Source: Nocardioides insulae DSM 17944 (GTDB lineage: Bacteria > Actinomycetota > Actinomycetes > Propionibacteriales > Nocardioidaceae). Taken from it: a stretch of 64,000 bases of DNA. A program made the translations under genes and the position numbers. The notes beneath the pieces are model-generated. The model was given only the letters and a program-made list of their open reading frames with translations. It ran no database searches and was not told the origin of the DNA. This document shows positions 1-7,435 of this stretch, one piece after another. Position 1 is the stretch's first letter; each line of letters opens with the position of its first letter. Location: contig NZ_KE383929.1 of NCBI RefSeq assembly GCF_000422825.1, positions 186,001 to 250,000 on the forward strand. The letters are read 5' to 3'.

Positions 1-235
1 GACCGGTGGCGAGGCTGTAGCGGCCGGCGCCCTCGACGAGCACGATCTTGAGGATGCAGCCGATGACCACGCACCACAGCAGCGCGTAGCCGAACTTGCT
101 TCCCGCGATCAGGGTCGCGACGAGGTCCGCGCCGCCGACACCCGTCGCGGCGACGACGAGACCGGGGCCGAGGAGCCGCCAGCGCGGTGGAGACATATCA
201 GTGGTGGGGGTAGACACGGCCCGGGAGTCTTCCAT
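1..235 (-). CDS. Nramp family divalent metal transporter, N-terminal part (cut by window edge)
   Basis: The reverse strand reads into the window edge with an N-terminus that matches the Nramp (MntH) family: GPGLVVAATGVGGADLVA, then a second hydrophobic helix containing SKFGYALLW. These are the first two membrane helices, which in the family carry part of the Mn2+/Fe2+ site. The role would be proton-coupled uptake of divalent metal across the cytoplasmic membrane. I took the ATG at 235; in-frame GTG at 217 and ATG at 196 are possible later starts. The C-terminal remainder is outside the window. It is divergent from the phosphatase at 328. Confidence 0.72.
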   Translation of the reverse strand, partial: MEDSRAVSTPTTDMSPPRWRLLGPGLVVAATGVGGADLVATLIAGSKFGYALLWCVVIGCILKIVLVEGAGRYSLATG

Positions 236-315
236 GTGTCCCGAACCACATCGCGCAGGCGTGCCGAGGCGGAACGCGGCGGCGGGCCCGGCCAACCGGG
301 ATTCGGGGCGACTCC

Positions 316-321
316 TAGGCT
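316..321 (+). promoter_or_regulatory. -10 hexamer TAGGCT, leaderless promoter
   Basis: TAGGCT lies exactly 6 nt before the GTG at 328, so transcription would begin on or next to the start codon. No Shine-Dalgarno sequence is present. Confidence 0.5.
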
Positions 322-327
322 GTAGGC

Positions 328-1008
328 GTGCGCCTCATCCTGATCCGACACGGCCAGACCCCCGCGAACGTCGCCGGTGCCCTCGACACCGCTCGCCCCG
401 GATCGGGGCTCACCGGTCTCGGTCATGCGCAGGCCCGCGCTCTCCCCGCCGCCCTGGACGCCGAGGCGATCACCGGCATCTACGTCTCCCCGCTGGTCCG
501 CACCCAGCTGACCGCCGAGCCGCTCGGCGCCCACCTCGGCTACCGTCCCGAGATCCAGGAGGGGTTCGAGGAGATCTCCGCCGGGGACCTCGAGATGCTC
601 ACCGACGACGGCTCACGGGCGGCGTACGCCGGGTGCGTGGCCACCTGGCTGCGCGGGGACCTGTCGGCCACCCTGCCGGGCGCACCCGACGGTCACGCCT
701 TCCTGGAGCGGTACGACGCAGCGGTGGCGGCGGTCGCCGCGGTCCACGGACCGGACGAGACGATCGCGGTGGTGAGCCACGGTGCCGCGATCCGATCCTG
801 GGTCTCGCTGCGGGCCCACCTCGGCGAGGACGAGGCTCTCCATCTGGGCATCATGAACACCGGGGCGGCCTTCCTCGAGGGCCGACCGGGCGACTGGACC
901 CTCACCCGGTGGTCGAGCGATCCGCTGGGCGGCCACCTGGGTCACGACGAACTCGCCCACGACATCACGGGTGAGAGCGCGGACGAGGCCGCCCAGGAAC
1001 TCTCCTGA
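328..1008 (+). CDS. Histidine phosphatase family protein
   Basis: A 226-residue protein that begins with the phosphoglycerate-mutase-type motif LIRHGQTPAN. The RHG histidine is the phospho-acceptor, and a second histidine sits in VVSHGAAIRSW near residue 155. This is the two-histidine branch of phosphatases and mutases, and the substrate cannot be told from sequence. The GTG start is supported by a TAGGCT hexamer 6 nt upstream. The gene stands alone, divergent from the Nramp gene and convergent with the metS-like gene. Function beyond a cytoplasmic phosphomonoesterase is not inferred. Confidence 0.85.
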   Translation: MRLILIRHGQTPANVAGALDTARPGSGLTGLGHAQARALPAALDAEAITGIYVSPLVRTQLTAEPLGAHLGYRPEIQEGFEEISAGDLEMLTDDGSRAAYAGCVATWLRGDLSATLPGAPDGHAFLERYDAAVAAVAAVHGPDETIAVVSHGAAIRSWVSLRAHLGEDEALHLGIMNTGAAFLEGRPGDWTLTRWSSDPLGGHLGHDELAHDITGESADEAAQELS

Positions 1009-1037
1009 GCGGCCTCGTGCGGTCGTCCTGAGGATCC

Positions 1038-1148
1038 TCAGTCCTGCTCCTCGGGGCTGCGCAGGCTCAGATTGAGGACCGCGGCCGTCAGGCCACCCCA
1101 GATCAGCAGGATGGCCACCACCATCATCACGATCGCTGCCGTGCTCAT
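1038..1148 (-). CDS. metS: MetS-like small subunit of NSS-family methionine/alanine importer
   Basis: A 36-residue protein, one hydrophobic helix (AAIVMMVVAILLIWGG) and a short acidic tail ending SPEEQD. This is the form of the MetS small subunits that accompany MetP-type sodium symporters, needed for transport in Corynebacterium glutamicum. It starts 1 nt after the stop codon of the large subunit (TGAGATG), with an AGGAGGTGGAG Shine-Dalgarno inside the end of that gene, so the two are translationally coupled. It is easily missed because of its size. Confidence 0.85.
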   Translation of the reverse strand: MSTAAIVMMVVAILLIWGGLTAAVLNLSLRSPEEQD

Positions 1149-1149
1149 C

Positions 1150-2736
1150 TCACTCCACCTCCTCTGCTGCGTGCGCACCCCCGCCGCCGGGGGTCGGCGC
1201 GGACTCGAGCGGCGGGAGCGCCAGTGAGGTGCCCGGTCGCCACGGCACGAGGGCGGCGAGGAAGCCGATCAGGATGACTCCGGCCGCCACGCCCCAGCCG
1301 AAGACGTCCAGCATCCAGGCCGGGTAGTAGCCATCGCCACCGTAGGGCGTCTGGATGGTGTCGATCATGCTACGGATGAGCACCGCGGTCAGGGCCACCG
1401 GCGCCACCAGCCCGATCAGGAGGGTCCACCACAGTCCGACGTGGACCGAGGTGTGCTGGTTGAGATCGCCGGAGAGCAGCGGCAGTGCCCGGAGCACCCA
1501 GCCGACCACGACCATGCTCACCACGGCGACGACCAGGATGCCGAAGTTGTTGATGAAGTTGTCCACGATGTCGAGCACGTGGATCCCGGAGGCAGTACCG
1601 AAGAGCACCAGGCTCACCACGGCGATCGGGACGGAGACCGCGAGGGTGGCGGTGATGCGGGAGAGGGCGAACTTGTCGCGCACCGCCGAGATGACCACCT
1701 CGACGATGCTGACCAGCGACGTGAACCCGGCGATGACCAGCGAGCCGAAGAAGAGCACACCCAGCAGACCGCCCAAGGGTGCCTCGCTGATGATGGTCGG
1801 GAACGCGACGAACGCCAGGCCGATCCCGGAGCTGGCCACCTCGGTGACCTCTGTGCCCGCCGCCTGGGCCATGAATCCCAGGGCCGCGAACACGCCGATG
1901 CCGGCGAGCAGTTCGAAGCTGGAGTTGGCGAACCCCACCACCAGTCCGGACCCCGGCATGTCGGTGCCGCGACCGACGTAGGAGGAGTAGGTGATCATGA
2001 TGCCGAAGCCGATGGAGAGGCTGAAGAAGATCTGGCCGTACGCCGCCGCCCACACGCCGGGCTCGGCCAGCGCGCCCCAGTCCGGCGTGAAAAGGGCGTC
2101 CAGGCCGTCGCTGGCGCCGTCCAGGAAGAGTGCCTGGACCACCAGCAGGACGAACGCGACGACCAGCAGCGGGATGAAGAACGCCGCAGTGGCGCCGATC
2201 CCCTTCTGCACGCCGAGGGCGAGAACGGCGATGAGCGCTATCCACACGAGGGCCATCGGCAGGAGGACGCCCCAGACGGGGTCGAGCGAGACGCCGGGGT
2301 CGCCGGCCTTGAGGAAGTCACCGAAGAAGAAGGTGTTCGGATCATCGCCCCAGGCCTCGGTGACCGAGAAGATCATGTAGCGCAGGGACCAGGCCAGGAT
2401 CGCGGCGTAATAGCAGGCGATGACGAAGCAGATCGCCACCTGCCACCAGCCCAGCCCCTCGGTCCACTTGCGCATTCGGGCGAAGGCGAGCGGCGCGGAG
2501 CCACGGGTCCGGTGACCCATGGCGTAGTCGAGGAAGAGGAAGGGGATTCCGGCGGTCAGCAGCGCGACCAGATACGGGATCATGAACGCGCCGCCACCGT
2601 TGTCGTAGGCGACGTATGGGAAGCGCCAGATGTTGCCCAGCCCGACGGCGGAGCCGATCGCGGCGAAGATGAAGACCCGGCGGGAGGAGAACGCACCACG
2701 TGAACCCTGTGTCTCACTGGCGTCGATATGACTCAC
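1150..2736 (-). CDS. metP: Sodium-dependent transporter, NSS (SLC6) family, MetP-like
   Basis: A 528-residue membrane protein with the neurotransmitter:sodium symporter signature in its first helix (AAIGSAVGLGNIWRFPY) and about twelve membrane segments. With the small subunit directly downstream it matches the MetPS methionine/alanine importer. The GTG at 2736 was chosen because AGGAGCT lies 6 nt upstream; an in-frame start at 2766 has no such support and would add 10 residues. The divergent region up to 2876 holds a plausible reverse-strand -10 (TAGATT). Amino-acid specificity is inferred from the family and the subunit pairing. Confidence 0.87.
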   Translation of the reverse strand: MSHIDASETQGSRGAFSSRRVFIFAAIGSAVGLGNIWRFPYVAYDNGGGAFMIPYLVALLTAGIPFLFLDYAMGHRTRGSAPLAFARMRKWTEGLGWWQVAICFVIACYYAAILAWSLRYMIFSVTEAWGDDPNTFFFGDFLKAGDPGVSLDPVWGVLLPMALVWIALIAVLALGVQKGIGATAAFFIPLLVVAFVLLVVQALFLDGASDGLDALFTPDWGALAEPGVWAAAYGQIFFSLSIGFGIMITYSSYVGRGTDMPGSGLVVGFANSSFELLAGIGVFAALGFMAQAAGTEVTEVASSGIGLAFVAFPTIISEAPLGGLLGVLFFGSLVIAGFTSLVSIVEVVISAVRDKFALSRITATLAVSVPIAVVSLVLFGTASGIHVLDIVDNFINNFGILVVAVVSMVVVGWVLRALPLLSGDLNQHTSVHVGLWWTLLIGLVAPVALTAVLIRSMIDTIQTPYGGDGYYPAWMLDVFGWGVAAGVILIGFLAALVPWRPGTSLALPPLESAPTPGGGGAHAAEEVE

Positions 2737-2876
2737 GACAGCTCCTAGTCGAGTGAAAACGGACATATCAATCTAGCGCCTGCGCACTCCCCCGCGCCCG
2801 ACCCACTTCCGCGTGGTGTCCTGGTGGCGCATTCGTGACCGCTTCGTGATCTTGACGGGACCGGCACACTGACTGG

Positions 2877-3344
2877 GTGCTGCATCGACATCCGTTCCTG
2901 AGCCTGCTCACCGGCGGCTACCTGGTGTTCGTGGCCTGGCTGACCCTGACTCCGCAGCCCATCGATGCCTCCGACCAGGACCTGATCATCCAGGTGCTCG
3001 ACGCCCTGCACGCCCGCGGTCACTTCGAGAGCATCGACTACGCCCGGCTCGAGTTCCTGGCCAACATCGCGCTCTTCGTGCCCGTCGGGATGTTCCTGCT
3101 GCTGCTCTTCGGCACCGGACAGTGGTGGCTGGCCGGGCTGGCCTCGGTCGCGATGACCCTGGCGATCGAGACCGTGCAGCGCGAGATCCCCGGCCGGGTG
3201 CCCGACGAGCGCGACCTGATCGCCAACGCCGCCGGCGCGGCGATCGGCATCCTCATCGCCGTGGTCCTGACCCTCCCCGCGACGATCCGACGGCGACGTC
3301 GCCGACGCGTCCGCACCTCAACCCCGGCGACTGTTCGGCGCTGA
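2877..3344 (+). CDS. VanZ family protein
   Basis: A 155-residue membrane protein with four hydrophobic segments and the VanZ layout: a first helix followed by LTLTPQPID, then FLANIALFVPVGMFL, ETVQ near the middle (AIETVQREIPGRVPDERDLIANAAGAA in part), and a final helix with an Arg-rich tail. Some VanZ proteins lower teicoplanin susceptibility, but most actinobacterial members have no known role. It stands between the metPS-like genes (divergent) and the metQNI operon, with no sign that it belongs to either. Confidence 0.8.
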   Translation: MLHRHPFLSLLTGGYLVFVAWLTLTPQPIDASDQDLIIQVLDALHARGHFESIDYARLEFLANIALFVPVGMFLLLLFGTGQWWLAGLASVAMTLAIETVQREIPGRVPDERDLIANAAGAAIGILIAVVLTLPATIRRRRRRRVRTSTPATVRR

Positions 3345-3556
3345 CCGGCGACCCGCACGGGGGCGTCACCGCTGGTCAGCGCACGGTGGCCGTGCGACGC
3401 TGGCCACACCGCCGCCGTACGCCGAGGGGACGATGTCGTCGCTCGGTCCATGATTTGAGATCATCGTCCAGGACGCGGAACAACCTGAGACCCGTCGTCC
3501 TTCGGGCCCACGTCACCCACGCGTGCCCCGGTCAACGACGAAAGAAAGGCACCACC
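3345..3556 (+). promoter_or_regulatory. Leader of the met ABC operon, possible structured RNA
   Basis: These 212 nt hold no gene. They contain an ATGAT-TTGAG-ATCAT repeat (3450-3464), a TCGTCG/CGACGA pairing potential that brackets the second half, and a stretch with GCGTGCCCCGG near 3522 that recalls the 3' part of actinobacterial SAM-IV-type riboswitches. The 5' core of such a riboswitch is not convincing, so this is only a candidate control region. Confidence 0.25.
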
Positions 3557-4498
3557 TTGTCCGCGTCCTCTCCTGATAACGGTGACCTGATCCAGGCCCC
3601 CAAGTCCAAGAAGCCGCTGATCGGCGGCATCGCCGTGGTGGCCGTGGTCGCCATCGGCGGCGGGATCTTCGCGCTCACCCAGGGCGGCGACGACTCCGCG
3701 TCCGAGATGGAGAAGGTCACCATCGGCGTGGCCAACGCCAGCGAGCCGTACTGGAGCGACTTCGTCGACGTCGCGGCCGAGGAGGGCATCGACCTCGAGG
3801 TCGAGAACTTCTCCGACTACGCCCAGCCCAACCCGGCGCTGAGCGAGGGTGAGTTGGACGTCAACCAGTTCCAGCACATCATCTACCTGGCCGACTACAA
3901 CGTGAAGAACGACGACGACCTGGTCCCGATCGGCTCCACCGCGACCTACCCGCTGGGCCTCTACTCCTCGAAGTACGACGAGGTGTCCCAGATCAAGGAC
4001 GGCGAGACGGTGGTCGTCCCCGACGACGACACCAACCAGGCCCGCGGCCTGATCATCCTGGAGAGCCAGGGCCTGATCACGGTCAAGGGCGGCGCCACCC
4101 CGTTCTCCACCGTCGCCGACGTCGACACCGCGAAGTCGAAGGTGGAGGTCAAGGCGATCCAGGCCGACCTCATCCCGACCTCGCTGCCCGACGTGGCCGC
4201 GGCGATCGTCAACAACGACTTCGTCCTCGACGCCGGACTGAGCTTCGACGACGCGCTCGCGCAGGACGACCCGGAGGACCCCAAGTCCCTCCCCTACGTC
4301 AACATCTTCGTCGCCCGCGCCGATGACAAGGACGACGAGACGCTGAACAAGCTGGTCGACATCTACCACTCCTCCGACGTCGTCATCCAGGGCGTGCAGG
4401 AAGCCTCCGGCAACACCGCGGCCATCGTGGATCTGCCGCAGGAGAAGCTCCAGGCCTCGCTGGAGGAGACGGAGGCCCAGATCAGGGACGGGCAGTGA
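3557..4498 (+). CDS. metQ: MetQ-like substrate-binding protein of methionine ABC importer
   Basis: A 313-residue NlpA/MetQ family solute-binding protein. The TTG start at 3557 follows GAAAGG by 8 nt and places a membrane helix (IGGIAVVAVVAIGGGIFAL, about residues 22-40) near the N-terminus. Mature-domain landmarks are VTIGVANASEPYW, NQFQHIIYL, and a TYPLGLYSSKY segment. Most MetQ proteins are lipoproteins. Here I see no lipobox cysteine, so the protein appears to be held by an uncleaved helix. The gene overlaps metN by 4 nt (GTGA). Methionine as ligand is inferred from the gene order Q-N-I and the NIL domain of MetN. Confidence 0.88.
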   Translation: MSASSPDNGDLIQAPKSKKPLIGGIAVVAVVAIGGGIFALTQGGDDSASEMEKVTIGVANASEPYWSDFVDVAAEEGIDLEVENFSDYAQPNPALSEGELDVNQFQHIIYLADYNVKNDDDLVPIGSTATYPLGLYSSKYDEVSQIKDGETVVVPDDDTNQARGLIILESQGLITVKGGATPFSTVADVDTAKSKVEVKAIQADLIPTSLPDVAAAIVNNDFVLDAGLSFDDALAQDDPEDPKSLPYVNIFVARADDKDDETLNKLVDIYHSSDVVIQGVQEASGNTAAIVDLPQEKLQASLEETEAQIRDGQ

Positions 4499-5562
4499 CC
4501 AGTCCCGCGACCGCACAGGCTCCTCTCATCCGGCTGGAGGAGGTCACCAAGGTGTACCCGGGCCGGGGACGTCAGTCGTCCCCGGTCACTGCGGTCGACG
4601 GTGTCTCACTCGAGGTCATGCCCGGTGAGATCCAGGCGATCGTGGGCTACTCCGGGGCCGGCAAGTCGACCCTCGTCCGCCTGATCAACGCGCTCGAGCC
4701 GGCCACGTCCGGCAGCATCACCGTGGACGGCACCGAGGTGGTGGGACTCAGCGAGCGCCAGCTGCGCCACCTGCGGCTGCGCATCGGGATGATCTTCCAG
4801 CAGTTCAACCTCTTCGACTCCCGCACGGTCTGGGGCAACCTCGCCTATCCCCTGCACGTGGCCGGCGTACCGAAGAGCGAGCACCAGCAGCGGATCTCGG
4901 AGCTGCTGCACTTCGTCGGCCTGCCCGACAAGGCGCACGTGTACCCCGGCCACCTCTCCGGGGGCCAGAAGCAGCGGGTCGGGATCGCCCGCGCCCTGGC
5001 CACCAATCCCACCCTGCTGCTGGCCGACGAGGCCACCAGCGCGCTGGACCCGGAGACGACCGGGGAGGTGCTCGAACTCCTCAACCGGGTCAACGCCGAG
5101 TTCGGCACCACCATCGTCGTGATCACCCACGAGATGGAGGTGGTGCGCGAGCTCGCCGACAAGGTGGCCGTGATGGAGGCCGGCCGGATCGTGGAGTCCG
5201 GCCCGGTCTTCGAGGTGTTCTCCAAGCCGGTCCAACCGGTGACGCGGCGCTTCGTCGGCACGGTCGTCGACGACCTTCCCCCAGGCCCCGTCCTCGAAGC
5301 CCTGCGTGCCCGGCACACCGGCCGGTTCGTCACCCTCGCCTTCCACGACCCCGAGGTCCGGCAGAGCGACGTGTACGCCGTGCTCGCCCGCCACGGCGTC
5401 GGCTTCGAGCTGATCTACGGCGGCATCGAGGAGATCCAGGGCGTGACCTTCGGCAACCTCACCCTCGCCCTGGTCGGCGCCGACGACGCGGTCGAGCAGG
5501 CGCTCGCCGACGTACGAGGACTGGTGCCGGTCACCGACCTCGACCGACTCGAGGAGGACTGA
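4495..5562 (+). CDS. metN: Methionine ABC transporter ATP-binding protein
   Basis: A 355-residue ATPase. Walker A is GYSGAGKST, the Q-loop QQFNLF, the signature LSGGQKQR, Walker B LLLADEATSALDP and the switch histidine in VVITHEMEVV. After about residue 265 comes a C-terminal NIL (ferredoxin-like) domain, which in Escherichia coli MetN binds methionine and shuts transport down when the cytoplasmic pool is high. The GTG start overlaps the metQ stop codon, and the metN stop overlaps the metI start, so the three are one translationally coupled operon. Confidence 0.93.
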   Translation: MTSPATAQAPLIRLEEVTKVYPGRGRQSSPVTAVDGVSLEVMPGEIQAIVGYSGAGKSTLVRLINALEPATSGSITVDGTEVVGLSERQLRHLRLRIGMIFQQFNLFDSRTVWGNLAYPLHVAGVPKSEHQQRISELLHFVGLPDKAHVYPGHLSGGQKQRVGIARALATNPTLLLADEATSALDPETTGEVLELLNRVNAEFGTTIVVITHEMEVVRELADKVAVMEAGRIVESGPVFEVFSKPVQPVTRRFVGTVVDDLPPGPVLEALRARHTGRFVTLAFHDPEVRQSDVYAVLARHGVGFELIYGGIEEIQGVTFGNLTLALVGADDAVEQALADVRGLVPVTDLDRLEED

Positions 5563-6227
5563 TGGAGGACACCCGACTCCCCGAACTGTGGCCCGAACTG
5601 TGGGAGGCCACGACGCAGACGCTGGTGATGGTCTCGGTGACCATGCTGGTGGGCGGTCTCCTCGGCCTGGTCCTCGGCATGGCGCTCTACCTCACCCGGC
5701 GCGACGGCCTCTACTCGAACCGCTGGGTCTTCGGCGTGCTCAACGTGGTGGTGAACTTCTTCCGCCCGATCCCGTTCGTGATCTTCATCGCCGCGGTCCA
5801 GCCGCTCTCCCGGGCGGTGATCGGCATCGGCATCGGCACCCAGGCCGCCACCTTCGCGCTCATCCTTGCCGCCATGTTCGGCATCGGCCGGTTGGTCGAG
5901 CAGAACCTGGTCACCGTCCGTCCGGGCGTCCTCGAGGCGGCCCGCGCGATGGGGGCTAGCCGGATGCGCATCGCCCTCACCGTCGTCCTGCCCGAGGCGC
6001 TGGGCCCACTGATCCTCGGCTACACCTTCGCCTTCGTCGCGGTCGTGGACATGTCCGCGGTCGCCGGGGTGATCGCCGGTGGCGGACTCGGCACCTTCGC
6101 CCAGCAGTACGGCTACCGACAGTTCGACTACGTCGTCACCTGGACGGCCGTGATCCTGCTGGTGATCCTGGTCCAGGTCGTCCAGTTCCTCGGCAACTTC
6201 CTGGCCGGCAAGGTCCTGCGCCGCTGA
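5562..6227 (+). CDS. metI: Methionine ABC transporter permease
   Basis: A 221-residue membrane protein with five predicted helices and the EAA loop (EAARAMGASRMRIALTVVLP), the site where MetN docks. Length and helix count match MetI. It starts in a TGATG overlap with metN. It ends convergent with the alcohol dehydrogenase. The 105-bp gap carries two copies of GCTCAGGGTTG (6246-6256 and 6259-6269) but no clear strong terminator. Confidence 0.92.
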   Translation: MEDTRLPELWPELWEATTQTLVMVSVTMLVGGLLGLVLGMALYLTRRDGLYSNRWVFGVLNVVVNFFRPIPFVIFIAAVQPLSRAVIGIGIGTQAATFALILAAMFGIGRLVEQNLVTVRPGVLEAARAMGASRMRIALTVVLPEALGPLILGYTFAFVAVVDMSAVAGVIAGGGLGTFAQQYGYRQFDYVVTWTAVILLVILVQVVQFLGNFLAGKVLRR

Positions 6228-6332
6228 CCGGAGTTCGGGGTTGGCGCTCAGGGTTGTGGCTCAGGGTTGGCGCCGTGCCGGAGCGTGCCGTCCTTGGCCC
6301 GCACCGGCGCACCCTGACCCGCCCGCCCAGCG

Positions 6333-7349
6333 TCACGGGGTGATCATCACCTTGACCGCCTCCCGCTGATCCATCAGCCGGTAGGCCTCGGAGATCTCCT
6401 CCAGCGGGAGGGTGCGGTCGAAGACGGCACCGGGGTCGATCCGGCCGCTGAGCACCAGCTCGAGCAGGTCGGGCAGGTAGCGGCGTACCGGAGCCATGCC
6501 ACCGCGCAGACCGACGTTGCTCTCGAAGAGCCGGCGGATGGGCACCTGGATCCCGTGCGGCACCCCGACGAAGCCGACCGTCGACCCGGGCCTGGCCACC
6601 TGGAACGCGCTGTGCATGGACTGGTCGGTGCCGACGCACTCGAGCGTGGCATCGGCCCCCAGACCCCCGGTGAGCTCGAGCACGGCCTGCTCCCCCTCCT
6701 CGCCACGCTCCGGCACCAGGTGGGTGGCGCCGAACCTGGTCGCGAGCACCTGCCGGTTGCGGTGGCGCGACATCGCGATCACCGTCTCGGCTCCTTGTAC
6801 GGCGGCGGCGAGCACGCCGCACAGACCGACCGCACCGTCGCCGATCACCACAGCGGTCCCACCCTCCCGGACACCGGCCGAGACCGCGGCGTGCCACCCG
6901 GTGGCCATCACGTCGGTCAGGGCGAGCAGTGCGGGCAGTTGGGCCGGTTCGGGGGTCTCCGGCACGGTGACCAGGCTGCCGTCGGCCTGGGTGACGCGGG
7001 CGTACTCCCCCTGGCCCGTGACGGTGAAGCCGGCGTTCGTACAGGCGGACTGAGCACCGGCTCGGCAGTGCGCGCAGGTGTTGTCGCAGTGCACGAACGG
7101 CACGATCACGAAGTCGCCCGGCCGCACCCGTCGTACGCCGGTGCCGACCTCCTCCACCACCCCGATGCACTCGTGTCCCATGGTGCGCCCCGGCACGATC
7201 TCGTTCTCGCCCCGGTAGGTCCACAGGTCCGACCCGCACACGCAGCCGGCCACCACCTTGACGATGGCGTCGGTAGGCTTCTTGATGACCGGGTCGGGGA
7301 CCTCGCTGAGGCGGACGTCGTAGGCGGCATGAGCCGTGGCGGCGCGCAT
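6333..7349 (-). CDS. Zinc-dependent medium-chain alcohol dehydrogenase
   Basis: A 338-residue MDR-superfamily oxidoreductase. Catalytic zinc ligands are visible in GCVCGSD (Cys near 38) and GHECIG (His-Glu). A structural zinc site is formed by the four cysteines of CDNTCAHCRAGAQSAC. The Rossmann turn reads VVIGDGAVGLCG, a slight variant of GxGxxG. The nearest functional label is a threonine or alcohol dehydrogenase-like NAD(P)-dependent enzyme; the substrate is not evident. It is divergent from the XRE-MurA gene with 86 bp between the two starts, so the promoters are close. Confidence 0.87.
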   Translation of the reverse strand: MRAATAHAAYDVRLSEVPDPVIKKPTDAIVKVVAGCVCGSDLWTYRGENEIVPGRTMGHECIGVVEEVGTGVRRVRPGDFVIVPFVHCDNTCAHCRAGAQSACTNAGFTVTGQGEYARVTQADGSLVTVPETPEPAQLPALLALTDVMATGWHAAVSAGVREGGTAVVIGDGAVGLCGVLAAAVQGAETVIAMSRHRNRQVLATRFGATHLVPERGEEGEQAVLELTGGLGADATLECVGTDQSMHSAFQVARPGSTVGFVGVPHGIQVPIRRLFESNVGLRGGMAPVRRYLPDLLELVLSGRIDPGAVFDRTLPLEEISEAYRLMDQREAVKVMITP

Positions 7350-7406
7350 GCGGCCAGTCTGCCGGATCGGTCCGGCGCCACGCCCGGGACACCGGACATT
7401 CGGCCG

Positions 7407-7424
7407 TATCTCATATGTGAGTTA
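7407..7424. promoter_or_regulatory. Imperfect palindrome overlapping the XRE-MurA promoter
   Basis: TATCTCA-TATG-TGAGTTA: 6 of 7 positions in the arms are complementary, with a perfect CTCA/TGAG core at 7410-7421. The right arm runs into the proposed -10 hexamer (7423-7428). This is a good position for a repressor, and the nearest candidate is the XRE domain encoded directly downstream; that link is inference. Confidence 0.45.
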
Positions 7425-7428
7425 CCTT
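7423..7428 (+). promoter_or_regulatory. -10 hexamer TACCTT, leaderless promoter
   Basis: TACCTT lies 7 nt before the ATG at 7436. A possible -35 (TTCGGC) starts near 7399 with an 18-nt spacer. No ribosome-binding site is present. Confidence 0.45.
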
Positions 7429-7435
7429 GGTGCGC

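Noticed and set aside
96..974. Long Arg/Pro-rich frame overlapping the first phosphatase
   Set aside because: The translation is low-complexity Arg/Pro sequence in an off-frame of the histidine phosphatase and covers the Nramp start region on the other strand.
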